Source of the DNA: CAZFHA01 sp964518595
Lineage (GTDB): Bacteria > Bacillota > Clostridia > Saccharofermentanales > Saccharofermentanaceae
Length of the DNA: 64,000 bases
NCBI GenBank assembly: GCA_964518595.1
Contig: CAZFHA010000007.1
Coordinates: 1-64,000, forward strand
Direction of reading: 5' to 3'
The stretch's first letter is position 1. Each line of letters opens with the position of its first letter. The notes under the pieces were generated by a model that had not been told where the DNA came from, ran no database searches, and saw nothing but the letters and a program-made list of their open reading frames with translations. A program made the translations under genes and the position numbers. Shown here one piece after another: positions 16,917 through 25,205 of the stretch.

Positions 16917-17993
16917 ATGCAAGATAAGATTTTTAATGTAGCCATCATCGGGTATGGCGGCATGGGTGGATGGCATAAAGATACCCTCTGCCGTATCCCC
17001 GGTATGCAGGTATTGGGCATCTATGATATTGATTCTGAGCGCCAAGCCTTAGCTCGCTCTCAAGGACTGGCGGTCTATTCCTCTTTAGAAGAGCTCTGGG
17101 CTGATCCTCTGGTTGATTTAATAACTATTGCCACTCCTAATGACAGTCACTTGCCTTTGGTGGTGCAGAGCCTTGAGGCCGGTAAGCATGTTTTGTGCGA
17201 AAAGCCTGTGGCACTTAATAGTCAGGAGCTGGAGACTATGATCCAAACTGCTGAAAGAATGGGCAAAATCTTTAGTATCCACCAGAACCGCCGCTGGGAT
17301 GAAGACTTTCTGGTAGTAAAGCAGATCGCTCAAGAGAATGCGCTGGGTCGAATTTTTAATATTGAAAGCCGTGTTCACGGCAGCCGTGGAATCCCTGGAG
17401 ACTGGCGGACGAAGAAAATTCATGGCGGCGGTATGGTCTTAGACTGGGGTGTTCACCTCTTTGATCAGATGCTGCAGATAATGAAGGCCTATCCCTTAAA
17501 GAGCCTCTACGCCCAACTGTTCTATGTCACTTGCGGTGAAGTCGATGACGGTTTTCGAGTCACCTTTAACTTTGATCAAGACATTACTTGGTTAGTTGAA
17601 GTTGGAACCAGTAATTTTATTTCTATGCCCCGCTGGTATGTACAGGGCAGTAATGGCAGTGCCATTATTGAGAATTGGCAGAGAGATGGCAAAATTGTAA
17701 TGGTTTCTGATTGGGAAAAGCGAGATGCCATTCCGGTGGTAACGGCTGCCGGACTAACTAAGACTATGGCGCCCCGGAGTGAAGATACCATTCAGCAGTA
17801 TCCACTTCCCGATGTAACTGCCGATATTCGCGAACTATATCAGAATATGCAGGCCTCCATTCAAGAGGGGGCAGCCCTAAGGATTCAGCCTCAAGAGGTG
17901 CTAATGGTTATGCGGCTGATTGACGCTATCTTTAGTTCTGCACAAAAGAATCAGGTTATTAAGCTGGATGATAGCTTTCAGATCATTGACTGA
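16917..17993 (+). CDS. Gfo/Idh/MocA-family oxidoreductase (second)
   Basis: A 358-residue dehydrogenase with Rossmann motif IIGYGGMGGWH, CEKPVA near residue 94, and GGGMVLDWGVHLFDQ with the catalytic Asp and His. It is distant from the first oxidoreductase of this operon, so the two probably act on different positions or in opposite directions (oxidation then re-reduction). It starts 31 bp after the second TIM-barrel gene and ends the operon before a clear terminator. Confidence 0.9.
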   Translation: MQDKIFNVAIIGYGGMGGWHKDTLCRIPGMQVLGIYDIDSERQALARSQGLAVYSSLEELWADPLVDLITIATPNDSHLPLVVQSLEAGKHVLCEKPVALNSQELETMIQTAERMGKIFSIHQNRRWDEDFLVVKQIAQENALGRIFNIESRVHGSRGIPGDWRTKKIHGGGMVLDWGVHLFDQMLQIMKAYPLKSLYAQLFYVTCGEVDDGFRVTFNFDQDITWLVEVGTSNFISMPRWYVQGSNGSAIIENWQRDGKIVMVSDWEKRDAIPVVTAAGLTKTMAPRSEDTIQQYPLPDVTADIRELYQNMQASIQEGAALRIQPQEVLMVMRLIDAIFSSAQKNQVIKLDDSFQIID

Positions 17994-18022
17994 CAACTGA
18001 ATTTTAGAGCAATCTTTTCATT

Positions 18023-18058
18023 AAGGTGTGGAGGAAAGTTTTTCTTCACACCTTTTTT
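18023..18058 (+). terminator. Rho-independent terminator of the Gfo/Idh/MocA operon
   Basis: AAGGTGTG (18023-18030) pairs with CACACCTT (18047-18054), with further GAAA/TTTC pairing inside, followed by TTTTTT. It lies 30 bp after the last gene. Confidence 0.85.
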
Positions 18059-18236
18059 GTATCGTAAACATAGCCTTCTAAAACAAGGTTATAGCTCTGG
18101 ATTATAGCCTCTTCTCTATCTCACTACAGATAATCTATACCAAAATCTGATAGCAAATAGTGCCGCCTAGCTTTACCTTGGCTACTTTTATCTCTAAAAT
18201 GGAAGTTATAAATTGAAAGAATTACGAGGTATAAAT

Positions 18237-19259
18237 ATGTCTACGTTATTTTCACCACTTCAAGTGGGTAATATAGAAATCAAAAATCGAATAGTCATGC
18301 CCCCCATGTGCATGTATCAGGCCGACGTCTCCGGCTGCGCCACGGATTTTCACTTGACCCACTACCTTTCCAGAGCTATTGGCGGTGTTGGTTTAATCAT
18401 TTTGGAAGCTACAGCTATTGAACCCTGTGGAAGAATTTCTGACCAAGATTTAGGTCTGTGGAATGACAATCAAGTGCCTGGACTCCAAAAAATAGCCGGA
18501 CAAATAAAAAACTATGGTGCGATAGCCGGGATTCAAATCAATCACGCTGGCAGAAAGTGCGGAGCTCTTTCGGAAGAAATCATCTACGGACCTTCAGATA
18601 TCCCTTTTAGCGAGGATTTTCCCCAGCCCAAAGCCATGACTTTGGAGGATATCAGGCATTGTGTCCAGCTCTTTTCAGAAGCCGCTGCCCGAGCCGAACA
18701 AGCCGGTTTTGAATACCTGGAAATCCATGCGGCTCATGGCTACCTGCTGTCTTCCTTTCTATCGCCCCTCTCTAATCAAAGACAAGACGACTATGGTGGT
18801 TCTCATGAAAACCGGGTTCGCTTCTTGGCTCAGGTTATTTTGGCGGTAAAGAAAGTTTTTCATGGAGTTCTTGGGGTTCGAATTAGCGCTGAGGATTATG
18901 CTCCCGGTGGTAATCAGCCTCTTGATCTGGTTAAAATGATCAATCTGGTTAAAAGCCATGGCGTTGATCTAGTACATGTAAGCTCGGGCGGTGTTGTTTC
19001 GGTTGTTCCGCCTTTCTTTCCCGGATATCAAATTCCATTGGCTGAAAAACTAAAAACCGGCTGTAAACTGCCGGTTATTGGTGGTGGGCTATTAACCCAG
19101 TCCCATATGTTAGAAGAAATTATTGCCAATAAGCGGGCGGATATGGTTTTTGTGGGCAGGGAACTATTACGTAACCCTCATTTTCCTCTGCAAGCTGCCC
19201 ATGAATTGGGGGCAAATATCCTTTGGCCCAAAAGTTATGAGCGGGCTAAATTTTTATAA
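18237..19259 (+). CDS. Old yellow enzyme family NADH:flavin oxidoreductase (YqjM-like)
   Basis: A 340-residue FMN TIM barrel. Visible are the start FSPLQVGNIEIKNRIVMPPM, the redox-tuning Cys in PPMCMYQ, INHAGRK, the active-site pair in IHAAHGYLLSSFLSP, and the DDYGGSHENRVRF loop. Such enzymes reduce activated C=C bonds with NAD(P)H. ATG 18237 has GAGGT upstream; a TTG at 18213 does not. The next gene encodes a small iron-sulfur protein, 104 bp downstream. Confidence 0.9.
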   Translation: MSTLFSPLQVGNIEIKNRIVMPPMCMYQADVSGCATDFHLTHYLSRAIGGVGLIILEATAIEPCGRISDQDLGLWNDNQVPGLQKIAGQIKNYGAIAGIQINHAGRKCGALSEEIIYGPSDIPFSEDFPQPKAMTLEDIRHCVQLFSEAAARAEQAGFEYLEIHAAHGYLLSSFLSPLSNQRQDDYGGSHENRVRFLAQVILAVKKVFHGVLGVRISAEDYAPGGNQPLDLVKMINLVKSHGVDLVHVSSGGVVSVVPPFFPGYQIPLAEKLKTGCKLPVIGGGLLTQSHMLEEIIANKRADMVFVGRELLRNPHFPLQAAHELGANILWPKSYERAKFL

Positions 19260-19363
19260 AAAAATCTTTTAATACCAATTACTAAAATTAAGAATATAAT
19301 AGAGATTGTAGTGGAGGCTCCCCCTTCCCTACGGTCATGCTAAAAAAGAAAAGGGAGACAAAT

Positions 19364-19576
19364 ATGGAAAATCAAGAAATCATGGATAAATTAACCAAAG
19401 TTTGCTTATGCAAAGCCATTAACCGGGCTGTTATCAAGAAAGCTATTGCTGAAGGAGCACACAGTGTGGAGGCCGTTTGGGCTAAGACCGGAGCTGGTAG
19501 TGGTAGCTGTAATGGCAGACGCTGCGGCCCTAAAATTCAGCTTTTGATTGATGAAAGTTTAGCCCAGGATGACTAA
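19364..19576 (+). CDS. BFD-like [2Fe-2S]-binding small protein
   Basis: A 70-residue protein with the BFD-like cysteine pattern: VCLC near residue 10, then GSGSCNGRRCG near residues 43-53. Such modules bind a 2Fe-2S cluster and pass electrons, usually as part of oxidoreductases or bacterioferritin-associated ferredoxin. AGGGAGA precedes ATG 19364. It follows the flavin oxidoreductase and ends before a terminator, so it may be its electron partner. Confidence 0.75.
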   Translation: MENQEIMDKLTKVCLCKAINRAVIKKAIAEGAHSVEAVWAKTGAGSGSCNGRRCGPKIQLLIDESLAQDD

Positions 19577-19641
19577 AATCTACGAGAAATGAAAAGCTGA
19601 TATTTTTTTACGCTTTATGCTAGCAGTCAAAGTCAAAATGT

Positions 19642-19683
19642 AAGGGGTAGAGGGCGCTATTATTAGGGCACTCTTCCCTTTTT
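19642..19683 (+). terminator. Rho-independent terminator after the BFD-like gene
   Basis: AAGGGGTAGAG (19642-19652) pairs with CTCTTCCCTT (19671-19680) with small mismatches, followed by TTTTCTTTT. Confidence 0.7.
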
Positions 19684-19844
19684 CTTTTAAAGCTATTCTC
19701 AATATAATTTTCCAGTAATTAGTTCAGAGATTTATATATAATGAGATATATCAGTAATGTTTCCTATGATAGCAGATTGCTTCATTCTAGGCTCTTCTTA
19801 TTGAAGTTTATAGCTAGTTTTCGAACTCTCAACCTTCAAAAAAA

Positions 19845-19862
19845 TAGTTGACAAATCAATTA
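19845..19862. promoter_or_regulatory. MarR operator 1 (over the -35)
   Basis: TAGTTGACAAATCAATTA is a near-palindrome matching operator 2 in most positions. It covers the -35 box TTGACA. Confidence 0.65.
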
Positions 19863-19876
19863 AAAAAGCGTAGGAT
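19848..19876 (+). promoter_or_regulatory. Promoter of the marR-MATE operon
   Basis: TTGACA (19848-19853) and TAGGAT (19871-19876) are separated by 17 bp, 40 bp before the marR start. Confidence 0.75.
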
Positions 19877-19877
19877 T

Positions 19878-19895
19878 TAGTTGATTAATCAACTA
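19878..19895. promoter_or_regulatory. MarR operator 2 (at the transcription start)
   Basis: TAGTTGATTAATCAACTA is a perfect 18-bp palindrome centred 33 bp (about three helical turns) from operator 1. Its site over the transcription start fits autorepression. Confidence 0.75.
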
Positions 19896-19915
19896 TTACT
19901 TTAGCGAGGTTTTAT

Positions 19916-20392
19916 ATGTCTACGAAAAATGGCAAGAGATCATCTGGAGACTGTCTTGGTAAGTATTTGTTCATTGTCGACAAGTACTATCGACAATTTT
20001 TACGCACCGCCTTAAAGGAGTATGACATGACTTCCAGTGAAGCAATGGTTTTACTAGTATTGTACCAAAATCACCTGACCTCTGGAGAGAAAAGCGGCTG
20101 TAGTCAGGATCAGTTGAATGAAGAACTCCACTATGACAAAGCCGCTCTTACCCGCACAATGAAACTGCTAGAGACAAGAAACTTTGTAACACGCCATGCC
20201 CACCAAAAGGACAAGCGCTCTTATCTCTTTACCTTAAGGGCGGAAGGCGTTAGCTTTATGCCTACCATTATTGATCTGCTACGCAAGTGGGATCAGATAC
20301 TTTTTGCTGGGGTTACACCTAAGCAAAAACAGGTCTTTGAAGAGATTTTTTTGAAAGTGGCTGAAAATGCTGGGGAAGCAGCGAGAAAATAA
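19916..20392 (+). CDS. MarR-family transcriptional repressor
   Basis: A 158-residue MarR regulator with the winged helix SQDQLNEELHYDKAALTRTMKLLE and the wing HQKDKRSYLFTLRAEG (near residues 95-115), flanked by dimer helices. GAGG precedes the ATG. It is cotranscribed with the MATE exporter 33 bp downstream, and two palindromes cover its promoter, so it probably represses the pair until a toxic substrate binds. Confidence 0.9.
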   Translation: MSTKNGKRSSGDCLGKYLFIVDKYYRQFLRTALKEYDMTSSEAMVLLVLYQNHLTSGEKSGCSQDQLNEELHYDKAALTRTMKLLETRNFVTRHAHQKDKRSYLFTLRAEGVSFMPTIIDLLRKWDQILFAGVTPKQKQVFEEIFLKVAENAGEAARK

Positions 20393-20425
20393 AACGTAAT
20401 CTTGATATACAAGGAGAACAAAGGC

Positions 20426-21823
20426 ATGGATGACAAGCGTATATTTATACTAAAAGAAGAGCGGGTTCCTATTGCCATTATGAAAATGGCCTTACCGGTG
20501 GTAGCCGGAATGATGATTCAAATCCTTTACAATATGGTTGATACTTTTTTTGTAGGGATGCTTAAAGACGCCAATCAATTGGCAGCTACTAACTTGACTC
20601 TGCCGGTTTTTATGGTATTGATGTCTATCGCTGGACTTATTGGTACCGGTGCCGCCTCTTTTATTTCCAGAAGTTTGGGGGAGAAAAGAACGGAGCAAGC
20701 TACAAGGACCTTGTCTGTTAGCGTAGTATTTGTCCTGATTGCCGGTCTTTTAGCTACGGTTTTTGGCCTAATCTTTTCTAGTCCTCTGGTCAAACTTCTG
20801 GGAGCCAGCAGCCAAACTGCCCCCTATGCTGAGGGCTATGTAATTCCTCTCTTTGTGGGCGCTATATTCATTATGGGCAATTTTGCTCTGGGACAAATCC
20901 TCCGCAGTGAGGGTGCTGCTATGGACTCTATGAAGGGTATGTTAATTGGAACTGTCGCCAATATTATTTTAGATCCTCTCTTCATTTTTGTATTCAAGAT
21001 GGGTGTGACGGGAGCGGCTGTTGCCACGGTTATTGGTAATGCTCTGGGGCTGGCCTTTTATCTTTACTTTTATCTGTCAGGTAAGTCACTACTTAAAATT
21101 CAGCTCAAGAAAGGCATCTTTCAAAAAGTCATTATCAAGAATATTTTTCTGATTGGAACCCCCAGCACGATTAGTCAGATTCTAGCCGGAGTAGCAATGG
21201 CTGTTTGTAATAATTTAGCCGCTGGTTATGGTGATATAACCGTAGCTGCCTATGGAGTAGCCGGAAAAATAATCACTATCGGAACATTTATGTTTATGGG
21301 CTTTGGTGCTGGACTACAACCTTTAGTGGGCTATAATTTTGGTGCCAAGAATTTTACCCGTATGAAAGCCATCATCAAGCAAGGTATTGGTATTACTGCT
21401 CTGGTAGGAATTGTGTTAACGGTTACCTTTTTGCTCTTCGGCGAAAATCTTATCGCTGTTTTCACCCCTTTACAAGAAGTTATTGATGTTGCTGTTCGGA
21501 TTCTAAATGCACTGCTGTGGTCTTTACCTTTCTGGGGAGCTATTATGCTATCCTCCATTTCCGTTCAAGCCATGGGAAAACCACTGGCGGCACTACTCTT
21601 GTCTGTGCTCCGCCAAGGCATGATTTATATTCCCACTGTCCTGATTATGAATACAGTTTTAGGATTTTATGGTTTAATTTATGCCCAGCCCATTGCTGAC
21701 TTTGTTTCTTTACTACTATCTTTAACGGTCTTGCAAATCACCTTGCGTCGAAGTGAACGAGATTATCTTGCTAAGGCATCGGTCGTGGCAATGACAGATA
21801 CCCCAGAGCCGGAAGTTTGCTAA
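20426..21823 (+). CDS. MATE-family multidrug exporter
   Basis: A 465-residue membrane protein with twelve predicted helices in two similar halves. N-terminal PIAIMKMALPVVAGMMIQILYNMVDTFFVG and the second-half start GTPSTISQILAGV are typical of MATE exporters, which use Na+ or H+ gradients to expel cationic drugs. ATG 20426 has AAGGAGA upstream. The upstream TTG-frame start at 20402 lacks one. It is controlled with marR and followed by a terminator. Confidence 0.9.
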   Translation: MDDKRIFILKEERVPIAIMKMALPVVAGMMIQILYNMVDTFFVGMLKDANQLAATNLTLPVFMVLMSIAGLIGTGAASFISRSLGEKRTEQATRTLSVSVVFVLIAGLLATVFGLIFSSPLVKLLGASSQTAPYAEGYVIPLFVGAIFIMGNFALGQILRSEGAAMDSMKGMLIGTVANIILDPLFIFVFKMGVTGAAVATVIGNALGLAFYLYFYLSGKSLLKIQLKKGIFQKVIIKNIFLIGTPSTISQILAGVAMAVCNNLAAGYGDITVAAYGVAGKIITIGTFMFMGFGAGLQPLVGYNFGAKNFTRMKAIIKQGIGITALVGIVLTVTFLLFGENLIAVFTPLQEVIDVAVRILNALLWSLPFWGAIMLSSISVQAMGKPLAALLLSVLRQGMIYIPTVLIMNTVLGFYGLIYAQPIADFVSLLLSLTVLQITLRRSERDYLAKASVVAMTDTPEPEVC

Positions 21824-21886
21824 GAGCCATAGACGGTGAAAGGCAAAAACAGACAATACTTATCAAATACTTGCTAAATACATAGT

Positions 21887-21942
21887 GGCCAAGAATTGTC
21901 CGAAGTCAACAAGATAATTCTTAGGCCTCTTTATTCTTTTTT
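21887..21942 (+). terminator. Rho-independent terminator of the marR-MATE operon
   Basis: GGCCAAGAATT (21887-21897) pairs with AATTCTTAGGCC (21916-21927, one bulge), followed by a T-rich tail ending in TTTTTT. Confidence 0.75.
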
Positions 21943-22055
21943 AGTAAAATGACCAGAACGATACAAGCCATATCTTTAGTGATATTTAAGTCATTTTAAT
22001 TATAATATGCTATACTCTGACTCATATGAATAGCTTTTAGAGGGGGAAAAAGGAT

Positions 22056-22547
22056 ATGTTCTGTCAGAAGTGTGGTTATAAGAATAGTGATACCAATAGG
22101 CACTGTTCTAACTGCGGAGCTGATTTACCACCTAAAGGTACGGATCTTGTATTAAATGCTCAAATTGATCGACTCATGGATCAACTTCAACCTGTTATAG
22201 CAACGGATAAGGATAGGAAAATAAAATGGTTTTTCTTTGCTATGGCCATTTTAATACTGCTCCTGTCTTTCATCTGGTCAAAATTTTTCATTGTTGCTGT
22301 AATAGGAATTATTCTTATTGCCTCCGCCGGAATCTCCGCCGGGTTTCCTGAGTTAATTTGGAAAATGGAGCGATACAAATTTCGCTATTATAACACTTCA
22401 GGTACGATTGTCCCCAATGAAAAATGGCAAGTTTCTAGAAAGATTAGCTACTGGATTTGTTTCTTTTTGGGGCTCTTCCTTTCACTCATCACCTTTGATG
22501 CTTCACTCTTGGGAGCATTTATGATATTTATTGGCGGATTACGATAG
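22056..22547 (+). CDS. Zinc-ribbon membrane protein
   Basis: A 163-residue protein with an N-terminal zinc ribbon: CQKCGYKN and CSNCGADL supply four Cys (residues 3-20). A linker is followed by two predicted membrane helices near 58-95 and a hydrophobic pair near 130-160. AGAGGGGG precedes the ATG. Such proteins are common in Bacillota and mostly uncharacterised. It has no operon partner. Confidence 0.75.
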   Translation: MFCQKCGYKNSDTNRHCSNCGADLPPKGTDLVLNAQIDRLMDQLQPVIATDKDRKIKWFFFAMAILILLLSFIWSKFFIVAVIGIILIASAGISAGFPELIWKMERYKFRYYNTSGTIVPNEKWQVSRKISYWICFFLGLFLSLITFDASLLGAFMIFIGGLR

Positions 22548-22592
22548 TCCCAAACAAAAGTAAATATTACTAAAATTTACTTTCTTCATCCC

Positions 22593-22621
22593 TTGTATCC
22601 TTTTTAAGGCTATGCTAGAAT
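22593..22621 (+). promoter_or_regulatory. Promoter of the arsR-acr3 operon
   Basis: TTGTAT (22593-22598) and TAGAAT (22616-22621) are spaced by 17 bp, 53 bp before the arsR start. Confidence 0.6.
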
Positions 22622-22641
22622 TAGCAAAACTGTATATGAGT

Positions 22642-22653
22642 GTATGTGCATAC
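22642..22653. promoter_or_regulatory. Candidate ArsR operator
   Basis: GTATG TG CATAC is an inverted repeat lying between the promoter and the arsR ribosome binding site, where ArsR would block transcription. Confidence 0.45.
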
Positions 22654-22674
22654 GCGAATAAGGAGATCACCAAA

Positions 22675-23004
22675 ATGATTGATATTTTTAAAGCACTTTC
22701 AGAGCATAGCCGGTTACGTATTTTGGCCCTTCTACTTCATAGCGAGGCCTGTGTTTGCGAAATTGAAGCCAGTCTTGAAATGACTCAATCAAACGCTTCA
22801 CGACATTTGACCTTGCTGAAAAAGGCTGGAATTCTGGCTAGTTATAAAAAAGCGCAGTGGATCTACTATTTTATTAGTGATGATTTTAAAAAAAATCATC
22901 AGGAGCTTTGGCTGTATTTGGTTCACAATTTACCTCAATTACCGGAATATGCTTCTGACCAAAACGCTCAAAAAGCTTATCGAGCAACTATTGATTGCAA
23001 ATGA
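22675..23004 (+). CDS. arsR: ArsR-family arsenite-responsive repressor
   Basis: A 109-residue winged-helix protein. The helix 3 segment EACVCEIEASLEMTQSNASRHL contains the CVC pair that binds As(III) in classic ArsR proteins. The recognition helix and the wing (KKAQWIYYFIS) follow. Arsenite binding would release the operator. ATG 22675 has AAGGAGAT upstream; the in-frame start at 22612 lacks one. It is 57 bp before the arsenite exporter gene. Confidence 0.9.
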   Translation: MIDIFKALSEHSRLRILALLLHSEACVCEIEASLEMTQSNASRHLTLLKKAGILASYKKAQWIYYFISDDFKKNHQELWLYLVHNLPQLPEYASDQNAQKAYRATIDCK

Positions 23005-23061
23005 TTGATTGATTTGGCTGAATTCCAGCTAAGTAATACCTAAAGTACATGGAGGTTTATT

Positions 23062-24150
23062 GTGAGTAAGAAAAAAATTTCTACAGGCATCAGTTTTTTT
23101 GAAAAGTATCTAACTATTTGGGTGGTTCTTTGTATGATAGTGGGTGTTAGCATCGGTAAATTTCTACCTGCTATCCCGCACTTTTTGAGTAATTTCGAAT
23201 ATGCTCAGGTTTCAATACCTATTGCTATTCTCATTTGGTTAATGATTTATCCAATGATGATGAAGGTGGATTTTGCCAGTATTAAAAATGTTCGTAAAGA
23301 GCCTAAAGGACTGTATGTTACCTGGGTTACTAACTGGCTGATCAAACCTTTTACCATGTTTGGAATTGCCTCATTGTTCTTTTTTGTGATTTTTCAAAAC
23401 CTAATTCCAGCCGATCTGGCTAAAGAGTACCTGGCTGGAGCAGTTCTTCTTGGAGCTGCCCCCTGCACAGCAATGGTCTTTGTTTGGAGCCATTTAACCA
23501 AAGGCAATCCAGCCTACACGGTTGTCCAAGTTGCTACCAATGATTTGCTTATTCTATTGCTCTTTACTCCTATTGTAGCTTTCCTGCTAGGAGTCGGTGG
23601 CGTTACTGTACCTTGGGATACACTACTTCTTTCCATTCTGCTCTTTGTGGTTATCCCCCTAGCCGCCGGTATGATTACCCGTCATTTAGTAATCAAGAAT
23701 AAAGGCGAAGGGTATTTTAACACCCAATTCATACCTAAGTTTAACAACATTACTATTATTGGCCTTTTACTGACTCTTGTAATCATCTTTTCTTTCCAGG
23801 GCAATGTAATTCTTGAAAATCCCTTACATATTCTTCTCATTGCCATCCCACTAACAATACAGACTTTCTTGATTTTCTTTATTGCCTATCTGGCCTCAAA
23901 AAGATTAAAACTACCCCACGACATCGCTGCACCGGCCGGTATGATCGGAGCGTCTAACTTTTTCGAATTGGCTGTGGCTGTAGCCATTGCGCTCTTTGGC
24001 ACCTCTTCTCCGGCAGCTTTAGCCACTATCGTAGGTGTTTTAGTCGAAGTACCGGTAATGTTAGCCCTTGTAAAAATAGCTAACCGCACGCAGCATTGGT
24101 TCCCCAAAGTAGTTACTAAACTTCAGGATAAAAGGGGTTCAGAATCCTAA
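23062..24150 (+). CDS. acr3: ACR3-family arsenite exporter
   Basis: A 362-residue membrane protein with ten predicted helices. Helix 4 carries the ACR3 signature GAAPCTAMVFVWSHLTKG with the essential Cys (near residue 134), and later EVPVMLALV with the conserved Glu. It expels As(OH)3 using the proton gradient. The GTG start has GGAGG nine bases upstream. It follows arsR in one operon; no arsenate reductase gene lies next to it. Confidence 0.93.
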   Translation: MSKKKISTGISFFEKYLTIWVVLCMIVGVSIGKFLPAIPHFLSNFEYAQVSIPIAILIWLMIYPMMMKVDFASIKNVRKEPKGLYVTWVTNWLIKPFTMFGIASLFFFVIFQNLIPADLAKEYLAGAVLLGAAPCTAMVFVWSHLTKGNPAYTVVQVATNDLLILLLFTPIVAFLLGVGGVTVPWDTLLLSILLFVVIPLAAGMITRHLVIKNKGEGYFNTQFIPKFNNITIIGLLLTLVIIFSFQGNVILENPLHILLIAIPLTIQTFLIFFIAYLASKRLKLPHDIAAPAGMIGASNFFELAVAVAIALFGTSSPAALATIVGVLVEVPVMLALVKIANRTQHWFPKVVTKLQDKRGSES

Positions 24151-24177
24151 TTGAAGTTAGTCATCTTAAAGAATCCT

Positions 24178-24212
24178 CTGGGCTGGTAGGCGTTCTTCGC
24201 TTACCAGCCCAG
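24178..24212. terminator. Bidirectional terminator between acr3 and the pectin methylesterase
   Basis: CTGGGCTGGTAGGCG and CGCTTACCAGCCCAG pair over 15 bp with one mismatch (24178-24192 with 24198-24212). It lies between two convergent genes, with T-rich sequence on both sides. Confidence 0.75.
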
Positions 24213-24215
24213 ACT

Positions 24216-25121
24216 TTATTCTTTGCTAAAATCAACCCACTCTGGCCTTTGAAGTGAAGACCCCAAATATTGATTATTCGCTTCCCGGAACTTAACGGTC
24301 TGATGATTGGCAGGATTATCCCAGTCACCCCAGCCCTTAGGATCAATATGAGAATCAATCCGACAATCTTCAAAGGAAACGGCGGCATAAGACCGCCAAG
24401 GCCGCCCTAGAAATACATTTGCGGTTTCTGATTCAGCCGTAAGCAAGCAATCTTTGAAACAAAAGCCACTATTTTGTTGCTCAGGAGTAGCTGCCGCTGT
24501 GATATAGCCTGGGAGCTGATCTGGCTGAGTCAGAGAGTGAATTTGACAACGGAAAAATTCCGCCTGCCCGCCACCAAAGATAAAATCTAAGGTGCCTTCT
24601 ACATAACAATAATCTAGCGTATAGGAACTTTCCGCAAAGGTCCGCCGGATGTAAGCTGCGGTCATTGGATTGCCATACTTATCAGTAGGAGGCAGTGGCC
24701 CCAAACAAAGGGTATCCTGATAACCCAGAAAACGGCAATGTTCCAGCTGTATAGACTGACCCCAAAGAAATGCAGCTACCGCCTGTTCCACCACTTCTCC
24801 CGGTCCAGCCTCATTAATAATTGTCAAATTACAAAGTCGAATATTTCGGGCATTGACCAGAAGGGTAGCAGTGCGAAAAGTACCTAAGGGTTTCCCTTCT
24901 TCGTCTAACTGGTGGGCACTAAGCTCCCCAATTATCTTGACCTCTCCCAAGGCACGAATAGTTACATTATCGCGATAGAGCTTTACATTTTCACGATAGT
25001 CTCCAGCCTGCACCAAGAGTAAAAGAGGGCTATCATCCTTAGGTGCCGCAGCCAGAGCTGCTTCTAACGTCTGATAGTGGCAAGTTCCACTTCTGCCAAC
25101 ATAATATACTGTCTCTTTCAT
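24216..25121 (-). CDS. Pectin methylesterase (CE8), apparently cytoplasmic
   Basis: A 301-residue right-handed beta-helix esterase that removes methyl groups from galacturonate esters, releasing methanol. All family motifs are present: EQAVA (Gln113), GYQDTL (Gln135, acid Asp136), LDFIFGG (nucleophile Asp179) and LGRPWR (Arg240, Trp242). There is no signal peptide, so it should act on imported oligomers. ATG 25121 follows GGGGAGAG. It is the last gene of the ribose-type ABC importer operon, 84 bp after the URO-D-like gene. Confidence 0.92.
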   Translation of the reverse strand: MKETVYYVGRSGTCHYQTLEAALAAAPKDDSPLLLLVQAGDYRENVKLYRDNVTIRALGEVKIIGELSAHQLDEEGKPLGTFRTATLLVNARNIRLCNLTIINEAGPGEVVEQAVAAFLWGQSIQLEHCRFLGYQDTLCLGPLPPTDKYGNPMTAAYIRRTFAESSYTLDYCYVEGTLDFIFGGGQAEFFRCQIHSLTQPDQLPGYITAAATPEQQNSGFCFKDCLLTAESETANVFLGRPWRSYAAVSFEDCRIDSHIDPKGWGDWDNPANHQTVKFREANNQYLGSSLQRPEWVDFSKE

Positions 25122-25205
25122 TGATTTTCTCTCCCCTATAAAGCTATAGGCTTTCATTTTAGCATGAGCCTGAGAAAGAGAGTATTACCAGAGACAAGGA
25201 AACTA

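Larger units (their letters stand above)
19577..19915. other. Intergenic region with terminator and MarR control region
   Basis: This 339-bp stretch holds a terminator on the left and the promoter and twin operators of the marR-MATE operon on the right (listed separately). About 150 bp between them shows nothing I recognise. Confidence 0.6.
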
